Both the position numbers and the translations under genes were made by a program. Under the pieces are notes generated by a model. The model was not told where the DNA came from. It was given only the letters and a program-made list of their open reading frames with translations, and did no database searches. From NCBI GenBank assembly GCA_035235625.1, contig CP141146.1, positions 12,022,501 through 12,086,500 on the forward strand: 64,000 nucleotides of DNA. The letters are read 5' to 3'. Positions within the stretch are counted from its first letter, which is position 1. The number at the start of each line of letters is the position of its first letter. Positions 47,570-59,019 of the stretch are shown here, piece after piece. Source of the stretch: Saururus chinensis (Eukaryota; Streptophyta; Magnoliopsida; Piperales; Saururaceae).

Positions 47570-47698
47570 CGCGGCCACGCGGTCAACCCGGTGGGTGGCG
47601 CGGTGGGCCTCCTCTGGACGGGGCGATGGTACCTATGCCAAGCGGCCATCGACGCCATCCTCAACGGCGGCGCGATCCACCCGCTTTTCGACGCTTAG
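47570..47698 (+). pseudogene. Fragment of a class II LOB-domain (LBD) gene
   Basis: The frame from 47573 reads [20 protein letters not shown] then [20 protein letters not shown] and TAG at 47696. This matches the end of the LOB domain in class II LBD transcription factors (xVNPxxGxVGLLWxGxWxxCQAAVxxVL). The family's zinc-finger-like CX2CX6CX3C block and GAS block are not found upstream, and the family's long C-terminal tail is interrupted by the stop. Traces of an acidic tail (AASTDDDES) follow in the same frame. A truncated copy. Confidence 0.7.
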
Positions 47699-47699
47699 C

Positions 47700-48820
47700 C
47701 GCCCCAGCTCCGTCCGGAGTCTTACGCAGCCTCCACGGACGACGATGAATCCCACTCCTCCGCAACACCATGACTTCGCCCTGTAGATCCCCCCTCCCTC
47801 CGGCACGCAAGACCGGAGACTCCTAAATCCCAGAAATCTCAGCAGATCTGAGGTGGCCATTCCGGATTCGGAGATCCCTGTCAGTTTTGGTGTGGCGAGT
47901 TTTAGGTTCTCGGTGATGGTGGCATTTGCGGGCTTGGAGATGACTGAGCTCGGCCCAGTGGTTTGGGACAAGGCGTGGCACCTCGTCACGATTCTGCTCT
48001 GGCTCGAGCACGGAGGGATGGTGACGGACCAGAGAGGAGGCTGATTGCAGGAGGACCGAGAGATTGAAGAGGAGGAGGCAACTTGCAGGAGATGAAGGAG
48101 AGGGTGACGGGAAACCGACTGGAGGGACAGTTACTGGTGGCGAGGTGCGGGGATGGAGGACGATCAGAGGTGGGGAACCACGGACCAGAGAACGTTGAAA
48201 CGGAGCAGGGGTGGTGGGCGGCGGCCGGCGACTGGGTGAGCGGTGACGAGGAGCAGAGAGGAGGAGCGATATGTGAGTATGAGATGATGAACAGTGGAGA
48301 CACAGAGTGGTGGGCTCGAGGCTACAGGTGAGAGGGACAGAAGGTGTAGTGGGAACCGGGAGGAGGTGTAGTAAAGACAAATGGTGGAAACAGTATGGGC
48401 AAATGAGTCCAATAGAGGGAGGTGTGGTCATTGCCCATGCCTTTTGTACTGAGTAACTGAGATACAAACCTTTTCTACTGTTGTGCTAGATGAAGAGCGG
48501 TTGTAGATCAAAAGACCAGAGACGAAAGGCGAGCGGTGAGCCATGTGATCGGAATGGCTAGAGCAGTACTAAGCTAAGATGAATGGAGGATTCATGGCCG
48601 TGTCTCTCTCCTCTGTGGTTACCTTTCGAATGCTTAATTCTAAACATCCTCTCAAATGTGTCCTATCGTCAAGTTTCATCTGAAAATCCCCACTCATTTA
48701 TTTCCTTGAATTCCAGTTTCCTATAGATTGGCTAATAACTTGTTCATCGGTCACAACTCCTCGCAGTCCGACTGGCAACTTCCAGCAACTCTCAGACTGT
48801 TACCGATATCAAGTACGATC
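47700..48820. other. GC-rich stretch without a supported gene
   Basis: Long overlapping open frames occur on both strands at 47.8-48.5 kb, but their translations are low-complexity (Ser/Pro/His on the minus strand, Gly/Glu/Arg on the plus strand) and match no family I know. They reflect GC and GGA-rich composition. Confidence 0.45.
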
Positions 48821-48824
48821 AAGT

Positions 48825-49335
48825 ATAATAATACTCTTAATTATTAACTAAAGTATAATCATATTGTACACAAAAATATAAACTAGACAATGAAAAAGCT
48901 AAAGTAAACACTTTTATATTAATAGCCAAAGGTATTATTATACTCTAAAAATTAAATTATACTCTGAAAATTAAATTATAAACCTAAAGTACTATTATAC
49001 TCTAAAAATTGAATTATAAACTTAAAGTATAATTAAAGTATAATAACACTCTTTGTAATATTTAACTTATAAAATCTGTCATATGAGAAATTCTAGCCTA
49101 TAATATTATTATACTCTAAAAAATTATACTAAAATCATACTCAACAAAACCAATAACAAACCTAAAGTAAAACTTAAAACACAAGATGAAAAACAAATCT
49201 AAAATAAAATCATACTCTACAAAATTAATAATAAAAAAATTAAAAATATATTCTATAATTAAAACCTAAAGTATATTCTATAATTAAAAGCTAAAGTATA
49301 ATTATATTATACTAAATTATCAAAAGAAGCTAAAA
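48825..49335. repeat. AT-rich repeat of CTAAAGTATAAT words
   Basis: Dozens of variants of AAAGTATAATTATACTCTAA follow each other. A stretch of 49 bp at 48986-49034 is nearly identical, in inverted orientation, to 53240-53288, so this block and the one at 53.2-53.3 kb are inverted copies of one family. Confidence 0.65.
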
Positions 49336-49520
49336 CATTACTGGTCTTTTGATCATTAAAAAGGAAAGAGACTAACGAAGCTTTTGAGTATGAGCCAAAG
49401 GCCATTTAATCACCCTACCCTCTCTTTCCTCCCACCATCCTCTTCTCCTCCTCCTCCTCTACCATTTCCACTTTCTATGCACCTTCTTTGCTTCTGCATT
49501 TGCATTTTTCCTCATATACC

Positions 49521-50015
49521 ATGAAATTGAAGCCAACATCCTTTCTTCCCTTCAATTTGAAGTCCCGGTCCGTCGCATGGTCCGACCCGAATTCTTTGAG
49601 CTCCGGTTCGTTCACGTCCTCCTCCTCGACTGACCTTAAGGAGACCCCCAAGAGCGTCCTCCCCGGGCAAGCCTGCGAGTGGCTCGACCTCATACTCCAG
49701 CTCGACGACGCGGCTGAGGTGTTCCACCTCCTAGACCGCAACGGGGATGGGAAGATCTCCAAACAGGAGCTGGATCTGGTCTTCTGCCGGCTCGGTTTGG
49801 GGCCGCCCACTGAGGAGGAGCTGGGGCTGATCTTGGAGGAGGCGGACCAGGACAGGGACGGGTGCATCAGCCTGGAGGAGTTCGTAGAGCTGAGCTTGCG
49901 GCTCGGCCCGGCCCGGCGGGTGGCTCCGAGCTGAGGGAGGCCTTTGACTATTACGACGCGGACAGGGACGAGAAGATCTCCTCCGAGGAGTTGTTCGGAT
50001 ATTAAATGACATGGG
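49521..50015 (+). pseudogene. Calmodulin-like (CML) EF-hand gene, frameshifted and truncated
   Basis: From the ATG at 49521 (MKLKPTSFLPFN) a 137-codon frame contains two canonical EF-hand loops, DRNGDGKISKQE (residues 72-83) and DQDRDGCISLEE (109-120). After RLGPA the frame is lost. The third EF hand continues in another frame from 49919 (ELREAFDYYDADRDEKISSE), with Glu instead of the conserved Gly at loop position 6. A second frame change near 49998 is needed to read on into RILNDMG. The fourth EF hand is missing. Normal plant CMLs of this layout (Ser-rich N-terminus, four EF hands) have about 190-220 residues. The 137-residue product could still be made and bind calcium through two loops, but I judge the gene broken. 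Confidence 0.72.
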
Positions 50016-50019
50016 TAAT

Positions 50020-51240
50020 ATTGTACATTATCTATCTTTCATTAGTGTCGAAATTATTTGGTTTAATTAAGTTTTGTCGGGACTAATAAGTTATTAGAAG
50101 TTAATTTTGTCCTTATCGGTCGCACGCCCTAAATCAAAAGGCAACATGGTAGATACGCCCTTTAAATGTTTGACATATTAAAATAATTTATACATGTTCA
50201 AAAGTGAGTAAATTGAGACATATATTTGAATTTACTTGTTAAAATATAAACCTGACATATGCACAACCACATAGTTGAGGATACCTTCTCCTCCCCGCAA
50301 CTCTCACGTCCTCAAAAAATATTAATGTATACTAATTTCATACACGTAGACTCTCAATGTGCAACTTGACATCCTTTTAACGTGACAATTCATATAGATT
50401 TCCCCTATAGGGTCAGAATTATATTACTGTCATAATAGATTGAAAAGCATACACTGTGAACAATCAATTCAAATACCGTTTCTTGTTTCATTCTAATAAG
50501 ATACTTAACCATATCAGAAAACTCTGAATTAAATGTAACTCATCGATATTAAAGAGAACAATCAGTCACTAAACATATTTGTTGGCACTCAACAGAAGAA
50601 CTCTACTAATTGTCCTACTCACTCTTCCAAGCAAACAAAATCAGAGACAGAGAGAACCCTCAACCTTCTGAGTGGGGCTCTCTGAAATTTGAGAACAAGG
50701 CCATGGCAATATAGATGGGTTCCGGGATGACGCAGCGGAGGGGAGACCAGAACGATGCAGTTTCAGCTTGTGCCAGTTGGGGATGGGAGGGACGGCGAAG
50801 GCGGATGGGAGCCTAGGACGAAGGCGGCAAGTGGAGGGGAGGTTGGGATGGCGTGGCCTGCGGCGAGAGCCCTTCTCCACTCCAGTTGCACTGGGCTGTG
50901 GGCATGGCAGGCGGCAAGCTGTCACAGACGGCCAGGGAGGACCTGAGGAGTCGGGGGAATTGTCTGGGAAGGAGGAGTTAGGACCGGAGATGGAAGGAAG
51001 AGGGTTTTTTTTATTTAAAACCCGGGTGAACTGATCCGAGCCAGTCCGACGGGCCACAGGTTCACTCGGGCGGTTCCCTATGGACCGAACGGGTTTCAAA
51101 ACCCAGAAAAATTGGACAGCTCAGCCCATAAAACGACCCGGACCCGGTTGTACCGTCGGATCCGGTTTTTAGAACATTAGATTGAACCACACAACTCATG
51201 CTACATAGGGCACCTAATATAGTACATGGAGAATTAGCCA
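50020..51240. other. No gene seen; GC-rich patch at 50.64-51.18 kb
   Basis: The first part is AT-rich and featureless. The patch 50640-51180 has overlapping open frames on both strands without any recognisable domain; its end (CCCGGACCCGGTTGTACCG and similar) looks like low-complexity intergenic repeat. Confidence 0.4.
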
Positions 51241-51339
51241 AAAAAATAAAAAATACATAGAGGAGACACTAGCCTCTACGTACCGGAAGCATTTTCTATG
51301 TTCCCTAAAAAGCATGAGCCAAGCGTAAGGAACACCTGG

Positions 51340-51455
51340 GAACAGTCGATTTTGAAAATCGACGACGCATACGATAGCTCACAATAGTGCAAATAATACA
51401 TGTGTTATCGTACGCTACCGCGTGCGCCGTCGATTTTCAAAATCGAAGGCTCCCG
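51340..51455. repeat. Inverted repeat with TCGATTTTGAAAATCGA palindrome
   Basis: GTCGATTTTGAAAATCGACG near 51349 and GCCGTCGATTTTCAAAATCG near 51427 are inverted copies, and each contains a near-palindrome. This is probably the core of a small foldback element bounded roughly by 51240 and 51600. Confidence 0.5.
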
Positions 51456-51599
51456 AGCATTCTTTATGCTCGACTCACGCTCTGCGTGGAGCATAAAAAA
51501 TACTTCCCTACATACCATGTAAAAGGTGAATACAGTATAACATAATACATAGATATTGTATTTGCCTCTATGTGCTATGTTAGAGCTAGCATGATCAAC

Positions 51600-53220
51600 C
51601 ACGCACGTCGTAAAGCCCATTCAAGCTAAATGAAGTCTGAAAGGAACTGGGATCTCTTTGGTTCCCAGATATTGCCTCCTCTTAAGGGAAATGATCACCG
51701 TAGAGAAAATGGACCCTCTATTGTCACATGAAATCCATTTTTCCCGGTCCAAACAAAACCATGTGTAGAATTTCATTAGACAGATTCGGTGTAGGGTCAT
51801 CAATAGCCTTCTTCTAAGTCATTGCACCCCTTTGGTAGGGACCGCGAATGGTAAGGGAGGCACACAAATAAATATTGGACGTTGAAGAGGGAGTTCTCTA
51901 ATGTCAAGACTTTTAAGAATTGAAATAAGACTGATAAGGACGATATTTCGTATCTAATGTCCAATTAGTACCAACCAAAACATATTGTACCAGTTAATCC
52001 CAACACTAATGACGGATGAGAGAAATACAATAATACCCATGTTAAATTTAAAACCAAGATCGCTCATCATATACCTGCCTTAAAAGCCCGATGGCTATAA
52101 TCCCAACCTAGGTCCGTTTTCAACCTCGGTAACAGAGCAACCTCACTGGACAAACATGATCATGCTCATGACTTGTTTTGCATCATGTCTTCTTCGCGAA
52201 TTTGCTCCCCAAAAGCCATCGCCACTTGACTACCCCCTCCGATCTGAGTTTTGCTAACCGATTCGGCCAACAGAGGTGTGTTCGCCATGGGGAGAATCGG
52301 GGCCGGAAATCTCATCCACACCGCCAAGCATGTGGTGGCTCATCCCTCCCTTCCCCCTTCTCTACAAGGTGGGGCTATTCCTTTTTCACTCTAGTTTTTT
52401 GCTTGCATTTAAACTGCTTGATCTTTGCACAATGAGAAAAACTAGTTCTAAATTGGAAAATAAATTAGACCAGTTTGGAATGAGAATAGTATAAAATTGT
52501 ATATCGCTGATTTCCATAGTTGTGGAATTTTAAATCAGTTCACTTATTTGCTGTCAATGTAGCTGCTTTAAAGCTGGTTGCAACAATTTCGAACCAAATT
52601 TAGCATTTTACTTGAACTATTGATTAAATTTATCAATTGTATAAATTTACTTTTGTAAGAGTTCTAATTTCTAATTCCATTTTATACCATGACCAAATTT
52701 TAGTTTAGGATTTCTATCAGATTTTTCCATTGTGTAAAATTTTCTAATTTCTGATTCTGTGTTTTACCATGAGCTTATGTTACTTAAGGATTTGTATCGA
52801 TATTTTCTACCATATAAATTTACTATAGCTGAGTATAAGATTCCAATTTTTCAAAAAATATAAAGTTACTGTAGCACTGTTTTATGGTTGAATTTTAATC
52901 AGCAATATAAATTTGCTAAAGAATTGTTTTTTATTAGCGTTTAGTTGAATTTTACTGGATTGAATTATAATTCTTTGTTGTAACTTTATGAAGAGTAACT
53001 TAATGAGGAAGAGGTAAATAGCTTATAATTTACTTATTTCAATAATAAAAAATATTGAAATAAAGAATAGTCGAACAAATATGGCCCTCTATTGTACTCT
53101 ATAATAAATTTATACTTTGGTTAGCTTTATTGATTATGTAGTAAACTTATGCTCTATGGAGTACATATTGTGTATTTGAAACCATTTTTAGTATAATTTC
53201 ATATTTAAAATATGTTTTTT
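51600..53220. other. No supported gene; one orphan exon-like patch at 52287
   Basis: A short GC-richer frame at 52287-52368 begins ATGGGGAGAATCGGGGC (MGRIGAGNLIHTAKHVVAHP) and meets a GT at 52369. It has no recognised family and no partner exon. The remaining 52.5-53.2 kb is AT-rich with ATAAATTTAC-type words. Confidence 0.35.
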
Positions 53221-53410
53221 AGAAGTAATTGTAGAGTACAATTATACTTTAGGTTTATAATTCAATTTTCAGAGTATAATAGTACTTTATGTTTGAGATT
53301 GGTAAAATATAATTGTGAATATATGTTTGTGAGTTACTAAGATTTTATTTTTTACTTTATCATATTTACAGAGTATAATTATCCTTTAGGTTTATAATCT
53401 GACTTTTTAT
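53221..53410. repeat. AT-rich repeat, inverted copy of the 48.8-49.3 kb block
   Basis: Bases 53240-53288 match 48986-49034 in reverse complement with only a few differences. Neighbouring words (TATACTTTAGGTTTATAAT) continue to about 53410. Confidence 0.6.
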
Positions 53411-53601
53411 GCTTTAGGTTTGTGTTTTACTTATTTCAGTGACATAAACATTAGCATGCTAAAATTTTACTTTATGGTTGTGATTTAGTTATTTCCATTG
53501 TGCAAATGTTTCATTTGAATACAAGTATAAATTTACCATTGTTTGTGATTTATATAAAGATATTTGTAGATTGTAATTATACTTTGGGATTTTACCACCA
53601 G

Positions 53602-53805
53602 ATTCAGAGGTTGAAACATCCTTCCGTCACTGCATTCAGCGTCAAGATGAGAAGTGGTGGATACCTGTATCTCATGTGCCTAGAGAGGGACTCGAGGAGG
53701 TCACAAAGCAGAATTTGCTCCACAAGTGCGAATGAACCAACCAAATCCTCAGAGCCGCCATGGCTATCAATAGCAGTGCAGTAGTTGAGATGGAAATTCC
53801 TGATT
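53602..53805 (+). pseudogene. RopGEF (PRONE domain) exon fragment with a nonsense mutation
   Basis: After an acceptor-like ACCACCAG the frame reads RQDEKWWIPVSHVPREGLEE, then KQNLLHKCE and a TGA at 53733, then in the same frame TNQILRAAMAINSSAVVEME and IPDSYLETF. This is the conserved PRONE-domain stretch EKWWLPVPxVPxGGL ... KRxCTNQILKAAMAIN of plant Rop guanine-nucleotide exchange factors, which activate Rho-of-plants GTPases at the plasma membrane. The TGA sits where the family has Cys. No other PRONE exon is found around it. Fragment of a dead copy. Confidence 0.78.
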
Positions 53806-53809
53806 CATA

Positions 53810-54815
53810 CTTGGAAACATTCCTCATCCATCGGACTCGTCTAGTTCTATGAAGATCTGAATTCTAGGTGCATGTACATTATCCCTAACTGAACAAGAAT
53901 AAGATATCTGAATTTTTTTGTATGGCATTATGTAGCCTGTATCCTGTAATAAATCAACCAACAAAGTTTTACCCTTGAGTTAAGTAGCTTTATCAGGTTT
54001 TAAGAGAAAATTATACTTTTTGGCCATCAAATTTAGTAATTATCTGATTTTACGATGTAACATTGAGTTTCTTTCGGAACGGAGGATTAAATCTTGGAGA
54101 TATCATATGCAAGTACATCACTTTTGAATAGTTTTCGCCGGAATTCCTTCTTGATTTTGTTGTGGAATGAAGGGTCATATTCATTCGAATAGAAATTTGT
54201 GAGGCTCTATTTTATGGTGATATTTATGCCGGCGTGCATAGGGGGAGGTCGAGGGTGGACACTACACCCAAAAGGGATGTTATGTAAACCCAAATCTCAT
54301 ACGATGTTTGGCTCCATAGCCTATTGCAACAAGGCTGTGGCAGACCATCAAAAAACAGAATCGTCCTCGACGGAGGTCGGCGGTGGCAGTTACAAAGGCC
54401 GATACCCAGGTAGAAGAGCTAGAGGTACGTGGGTAAAGGTAAGGAGGTGAGGAGGAGGTGAAACAAGGTGATGGTGGCCAGCTTCAACTGCCGACGAGGC
54501 TACATGACCATTAGATAATACATTTTTGCTAATTGGTTAGTGGTTTTTTGGTGCAAAATGGGAACCATAGTTGTGGAATCATTGGAGTAGAAGAAAGGAG
54601 GGTGTGGGGTGGAGAGGTGGTCGCCTGCCGGAAATAGCTCACGGCATTCACAAAATAGTTCTTTGGCGCTCCAAATACCCAAAATGAGGGAAAACGGGGA
54701 GAATTCCGGTAGCGTGAGGTGGAGCAAGGAGGAGGCGATAGCATCTCTAGTCAACACCACTGGACTCGTAGTGGCCAGGTAGATCTGAATTCAGCAAGGA
54801 GCGGTAGAGTTCGGA
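53810..54815. other. No gene seen
   Basis: Mixed composition with short open frames on both strands, none resembling a known domain. No array or terminal repeat recognised. Confidence 0.4.
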
Positions 54816-54819
54816 AACT

Positions 54820-55455
54820 CTCTTGGGTTTTCTCATGTGCATTGGGTGCTTTTGCGCCACACATCGCACGTCTGCGCCACACTTGACATGTTGGCCACAC
54901 ACATAACTCGCACGGCCACGCGCTCCATGGCTCCCGCTTGTCGCGAGGGAGCCGGCCCGCTTACACGAGCCCCGTCCTGCGGACAGGCAGGTCAACGCAC
55001 AATCGCTCGGGCCCTGCCGCACTATGGCGCCGCATGGATTACACCAGCTGCTGGCGTCATTGATGATGCCAACTATTTGTCTTTTTCTGATTAAAATAAT
55101 ATTTTATTATATTATTTTAATCTAAAAATACCTAAACTTCAACACGCGATAACTTCCAACCCCGAAGTTGAAATTGCGCGTTCTTAGTACTGATGGACTC
55201 GTATTGTCGAGCCCTTCGAAACAAGACCACACATGGTTAGGTTATTCCACTCTTTTTAAGTGGTCCCGCCCATGTGGCACGCTTCACGAGGCCGTAATTT
55301 CGCTCCTCCATTTTACGTGTTCTTCAATTCGTTACACTCGTTACTTCGAGCTCTACCCAATTATGGGGATTTTACCCCATGAAATCCCCTAACACTTATC
55401 TAAAATTACTAAATTATCCCTAACTCCTCAGGTTTGGCGTAACTGGAAAACCGAT
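54820..55455 (+). mobile_element. Truncated copy of the large LTR family
   Basis: The stretch 55141-55440 aligns along its length with 58531-58845 (GCGATAACTT, CCGAAGT, CGTTCTTAGTAC, GATGGACTCGTAT, GGTCCCGCCCAT, CGTTACTTCGAGCTCTA, all in the same order). The GC-rich part before it (54830-55080) corresponds in position and composition to 58230-58500. The 5' half and the final GGGGTGCTACA terminus are missing. Confidence 0.7.
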
Positions 55456-56895
55456 CGTTATAGCGTCAAAGCTTTATATTATGCACCAAAGCCTAAACTT
55501 ACATGCCAAAGGCCTATTTTAGATGCAAAACCCCTTTTTGTGCATCAAAACCCTGCCTTCATGCCAAAGCTTTAATTTACGTGCAAAACCTCTCCGCCTA
55601 CTATTAAGCTTTAAACACGACACAAAGTACACATATATACAAAACAAAATACAAGATAATTATGAGGAAAAACTTGATTTCCCTGTAAAAAATGAAAGTA
55701 GAAACCACAAATAATTCAGGTCATTACATAATTGCAACGTAGGATTTTATGTTGTTGATTGAATGTGAAATTACTTTGGGAAATTATTGTGTAGCGAAGA
55801 CGATAACATAAGCCAACTAGCGTGTAGGACTCTTCATGTAATAATGTTATTGAAAGAACATATGAGACTATGTATTGTAATTGACTAATTTTGATGATCA
55901 AAACTTCATGTATGTTTTTAATCTTAGGAATCTGGCTAGATTTAGTTGGGGTCGAGTTAGATTTAAAATTGATTGACTTGAAAAATAAGAGTAGACGTGT
56001 TCTTATCGATCAAGGTTGAAGATGAAGATGAGTGTCAAAGGTAAAAAATTTGTTTGCACACACTCACTTACACAAGTCACTTAGTTTAACTTAGGAATAG
56101 TCAATTAAGTGATTTTGAAAGTTAAAGCCAAAATTAAGGTAAAATGTGAAAATTTATTGTTTATCGATTGGTCTCTTCAAAATGAAGGTACATCGATTGA
56201 TCGGCCTTTGAATTAGGCTATGTAAGATTTAGTTGGTCAAGAGTATATCGATCTATCGCCATGAGTGAAAGATCAATCGCTAGAAGAAATTTATTTTAAT
56301 TAGAATAGTAATTGATAGATCGCTAGAAGAGTTTTACCTTAATTAGAACAGTGACCAATGGATTGTTGTTAGCCCCGATTAATCACTGTCTGTGTAGCTT
56401 ACCTAGTTTAAGCACTCCAAGAAAGTGTTATTTTCTATTTCAAGTCTAACTCATAAACCAATTTAATGGACTATATAAGGGCTAGATAAACATGAAGTTG
56501 ACGAGAAAAAAACATAGAATTTGAGAGAGAAAAGAGAAGAAGTCATTTGTTCCTTGTTTTCTCAAAAGATCATAATTCTTCTTTAAAGCTTAGTTTTAAT
56601 TGTGATTGTTTGAGTGACACACAACTAAAAGAGAGCCTTTCATACACAAAAAATATGATGAGATAGTCAGTCATCAGTATGAGATTAAAGACTCAAGGTT
56701 AAAGTCATAAACAAAATGAGCTTAATTGTAAAGGCTAGAAGAAGACGAAGAAAAAGGAAAGAGGAAAAAAACTTCGAGACTTGAGGTGAGAAGACTTGCA
56801 ATTCATCAACAAAAGAAGAGAGATATCTAAATAAATAGAAAAGTTTGTGTGAGAGTCTTCACAAGAGGTTGGTAGTTTGCTTGTGTCAATGTAAA

Positions 56896-58864
56896 TGTAG
56901 CACCCCAGCCAGCAAAACCCGACCCGGACCTGGGGTTGGCTCGGAAGACAGAATCGGAGTTTATAAAATCAGCGGAAAAATTAAAACCGACGGACCAGGA
57001 GCTACAGACTCTGAGTGCGAGAGTCATAACAAACTTTTACGCACTACGAGCTTTAGTGCTTCGTTGCGCGTAGATCAGAATAAGGCTAATTTTATAACTA
57101 ATTTGGATCGGGCCAACATTATTTATCGTTGGTTGCCTACGTACATATTGGATACCATCTCTGACGTTATTCCAATACGATCGGATCCAAACGTAGTTCT
57201 GCCTAATGGCTAATACATGCATCAGGCATCACAAAATCATATACGTTAAAATATGTATATATTTATATCCGAATAATTATTCGGAATCAGACGGAAATCT
57301 TATAAATTGTCGAAGCCAAACGGAAGACAATAAATCAGTAAAATACACATCTCACATAGGTGAGCAGACATAATCACGCATCCCACTCTATCATAGAGCG
57401 GAGCAGAGCACACTACAGAGTATGTTGGATCATATCAGATCCTATCAAATCATATCAAATTGGAGTATGTCAAATCACAATGAAGCATTTCCAAGTAATT
57501 CAGACCACAACAAAATATATCAAAGTAGATTGAATAGAAACATAAAAGTATATATTAGATCGTAGCAAATTATATATCTTAATTAGTATATTACTAATTA
57601 AGATATGCACGCACATAAATTATATTAACTTATAAAGTCAGAAAAGCATACTCCCCTGCAGTTTTGGAAGTGTCGACGTTCGAAGTTCCTTGTTTCCTCA
57701 GGGCGTCCTCCCTTTCTGATTCGGAGACGGCGGACAGAACCTCCTCTAACTTCGGAACACTTTAACCTTTCCGCGCCCGTAGGCGGCGGACATAACCTCC
57801 CCTTAGCTGGAGACACTTTTCCCTTTCTGCGCCCGTAGGCGGTGGACAGAACCTCCCCTTAGCCGGAGACATTTTTCCCTTTCCGTGCCCGTAGGCGGCG
57901 GACAAAACCTCCCCTTAACTGGAGACACTTTTCCCTTTCCGCGCCCGTAGGCGGCGGACAGAACCTCCCCTTAGCCGGAGACACTTTTCCCTATTCGTGC
58001 CAGTAGGCGGCGGACAGAACCTCCCTTTGCCCCAGGACGTTTCCCTTATATAGGTTTGCTAACTCAAAGAATTGACGCTTCCATTGCGTAGAACACCCTC
58101 AATTTAGCGAAGAACGCTTTTTGAACGGAAGAAAACGGATACAGAATGACTCCCGAAAGTTCTCCGGAAAATGAACAGAAATGAACTATTTATAGAAGTT
58201 CAACGTGTGAGTGTACGGGGGAAGAGAAAAGACGCGCGCATGCGCTCGCGCCATGTGGTGCGCTCTGATTGGGCCGCCACCAAGGTCGGTGCACCAGACG
58301 TGCACCTGGCGCGCGCATCACCACGTTGCGCGCGGCGCGTCCCGCGCGCGTCGCGCGGGACCTGCGTCGCGCGGACGGACGCGATCGCACGCCATTTCTG
58401 CGGCGCGGCGGCTCGACAACGCTGCGGCTCGGCTCCTATCTCCGGCTCGGCTAGGCTCGGCCTGCTGACGTCAGCTATTCCACCCTTTTCTGATTATTTT
58501 ATTATTATTTCATTCAAATACAATTCCAACTTCAAAATGCGATAACTTTTTATCCCGAAGTCGGAATCACACGTTCTTAGTACCGATGGACTCGTATCGA
58601 CGAGACCTTTGAAACTAGACCCCACATGGGTATCTTATCTCAAACTTTGAAAGTTGGTCCCGCCCATATGGCATGTTTCCCGAGGTCGTAACTTTCGTTC
58701 CCGACCTCTGATTCGCGTGTTCTTCGATTTGTTACGCTCGTTACTTCGAGCTCTAACCAGACATAGGAGTTTTATCCCTTAAAGCCCCTTAAATTTTAAC
58801 TAAAATTATGTAATTACCCCTAACCCTTTTGGGGTTAAGTATAATCGGAACACGGGGTGCTACA
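56896..58864 (+). mobile_element. Solo LTR (Gypsy-like), 1969 bp, with 5-bp target duplication
   Basis: It begins TGTAGCACCCC and ends GGGGTGCTACA, an 11-bp perfect terminal inverted pair starting TG and ending CA. The five bases before it (56891-56895) and after it (58865-58869) are both GTAAA, the target-site duplication expected of LTR-element integration. It has no coding domain, only one such unit is present, and relatives lie at 42839-44475 and 54820-55455. Best read as a solo LTR left by recombination of a full element. Confidence 0.85.
57725..58042. repeat. Tandem repeat of 56-bp units inside the solo LTR
   Basis: The phrase GGCGGCGGACAGAACCTCCC recurs about six times from 57725 at a spacing near 56 bp, each followed by CCGGAGACACTTTTCCCTTT and GCGCCCGTA. 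The first and last copies are the most diverged. GC-rich and non-coding. Confidence 0.85.
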
Positions 58865-59019
58865 GTAAAGGTCTCACTTACTACTTCATTGATATAGCCA
58901 TTGAGAAGTTGTCACAGTTTTTTACCCTAATTAAGGTTTTTCACGTAAAAAATTATGTGTTTTCTTGTGTGTTTCATAATTAATGGTTAGAATGATTATT
59001 AGAATAATCATGAATGCAC

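Noticed and set aside
47823..48467. A 214-codon minus-strand frame
   Set aside because: Ser/Pro/His-rich with no domain, overlapping equally open frames on the other strand; composition effect.
52287..52368. Exon-like frame MGRIGAGNLIHTAKHVVAHP
   Set aside because: No family match from memory and no partner exon; does not connect in an obvious way to the RopGEF fragment 1.2 kb downstream.
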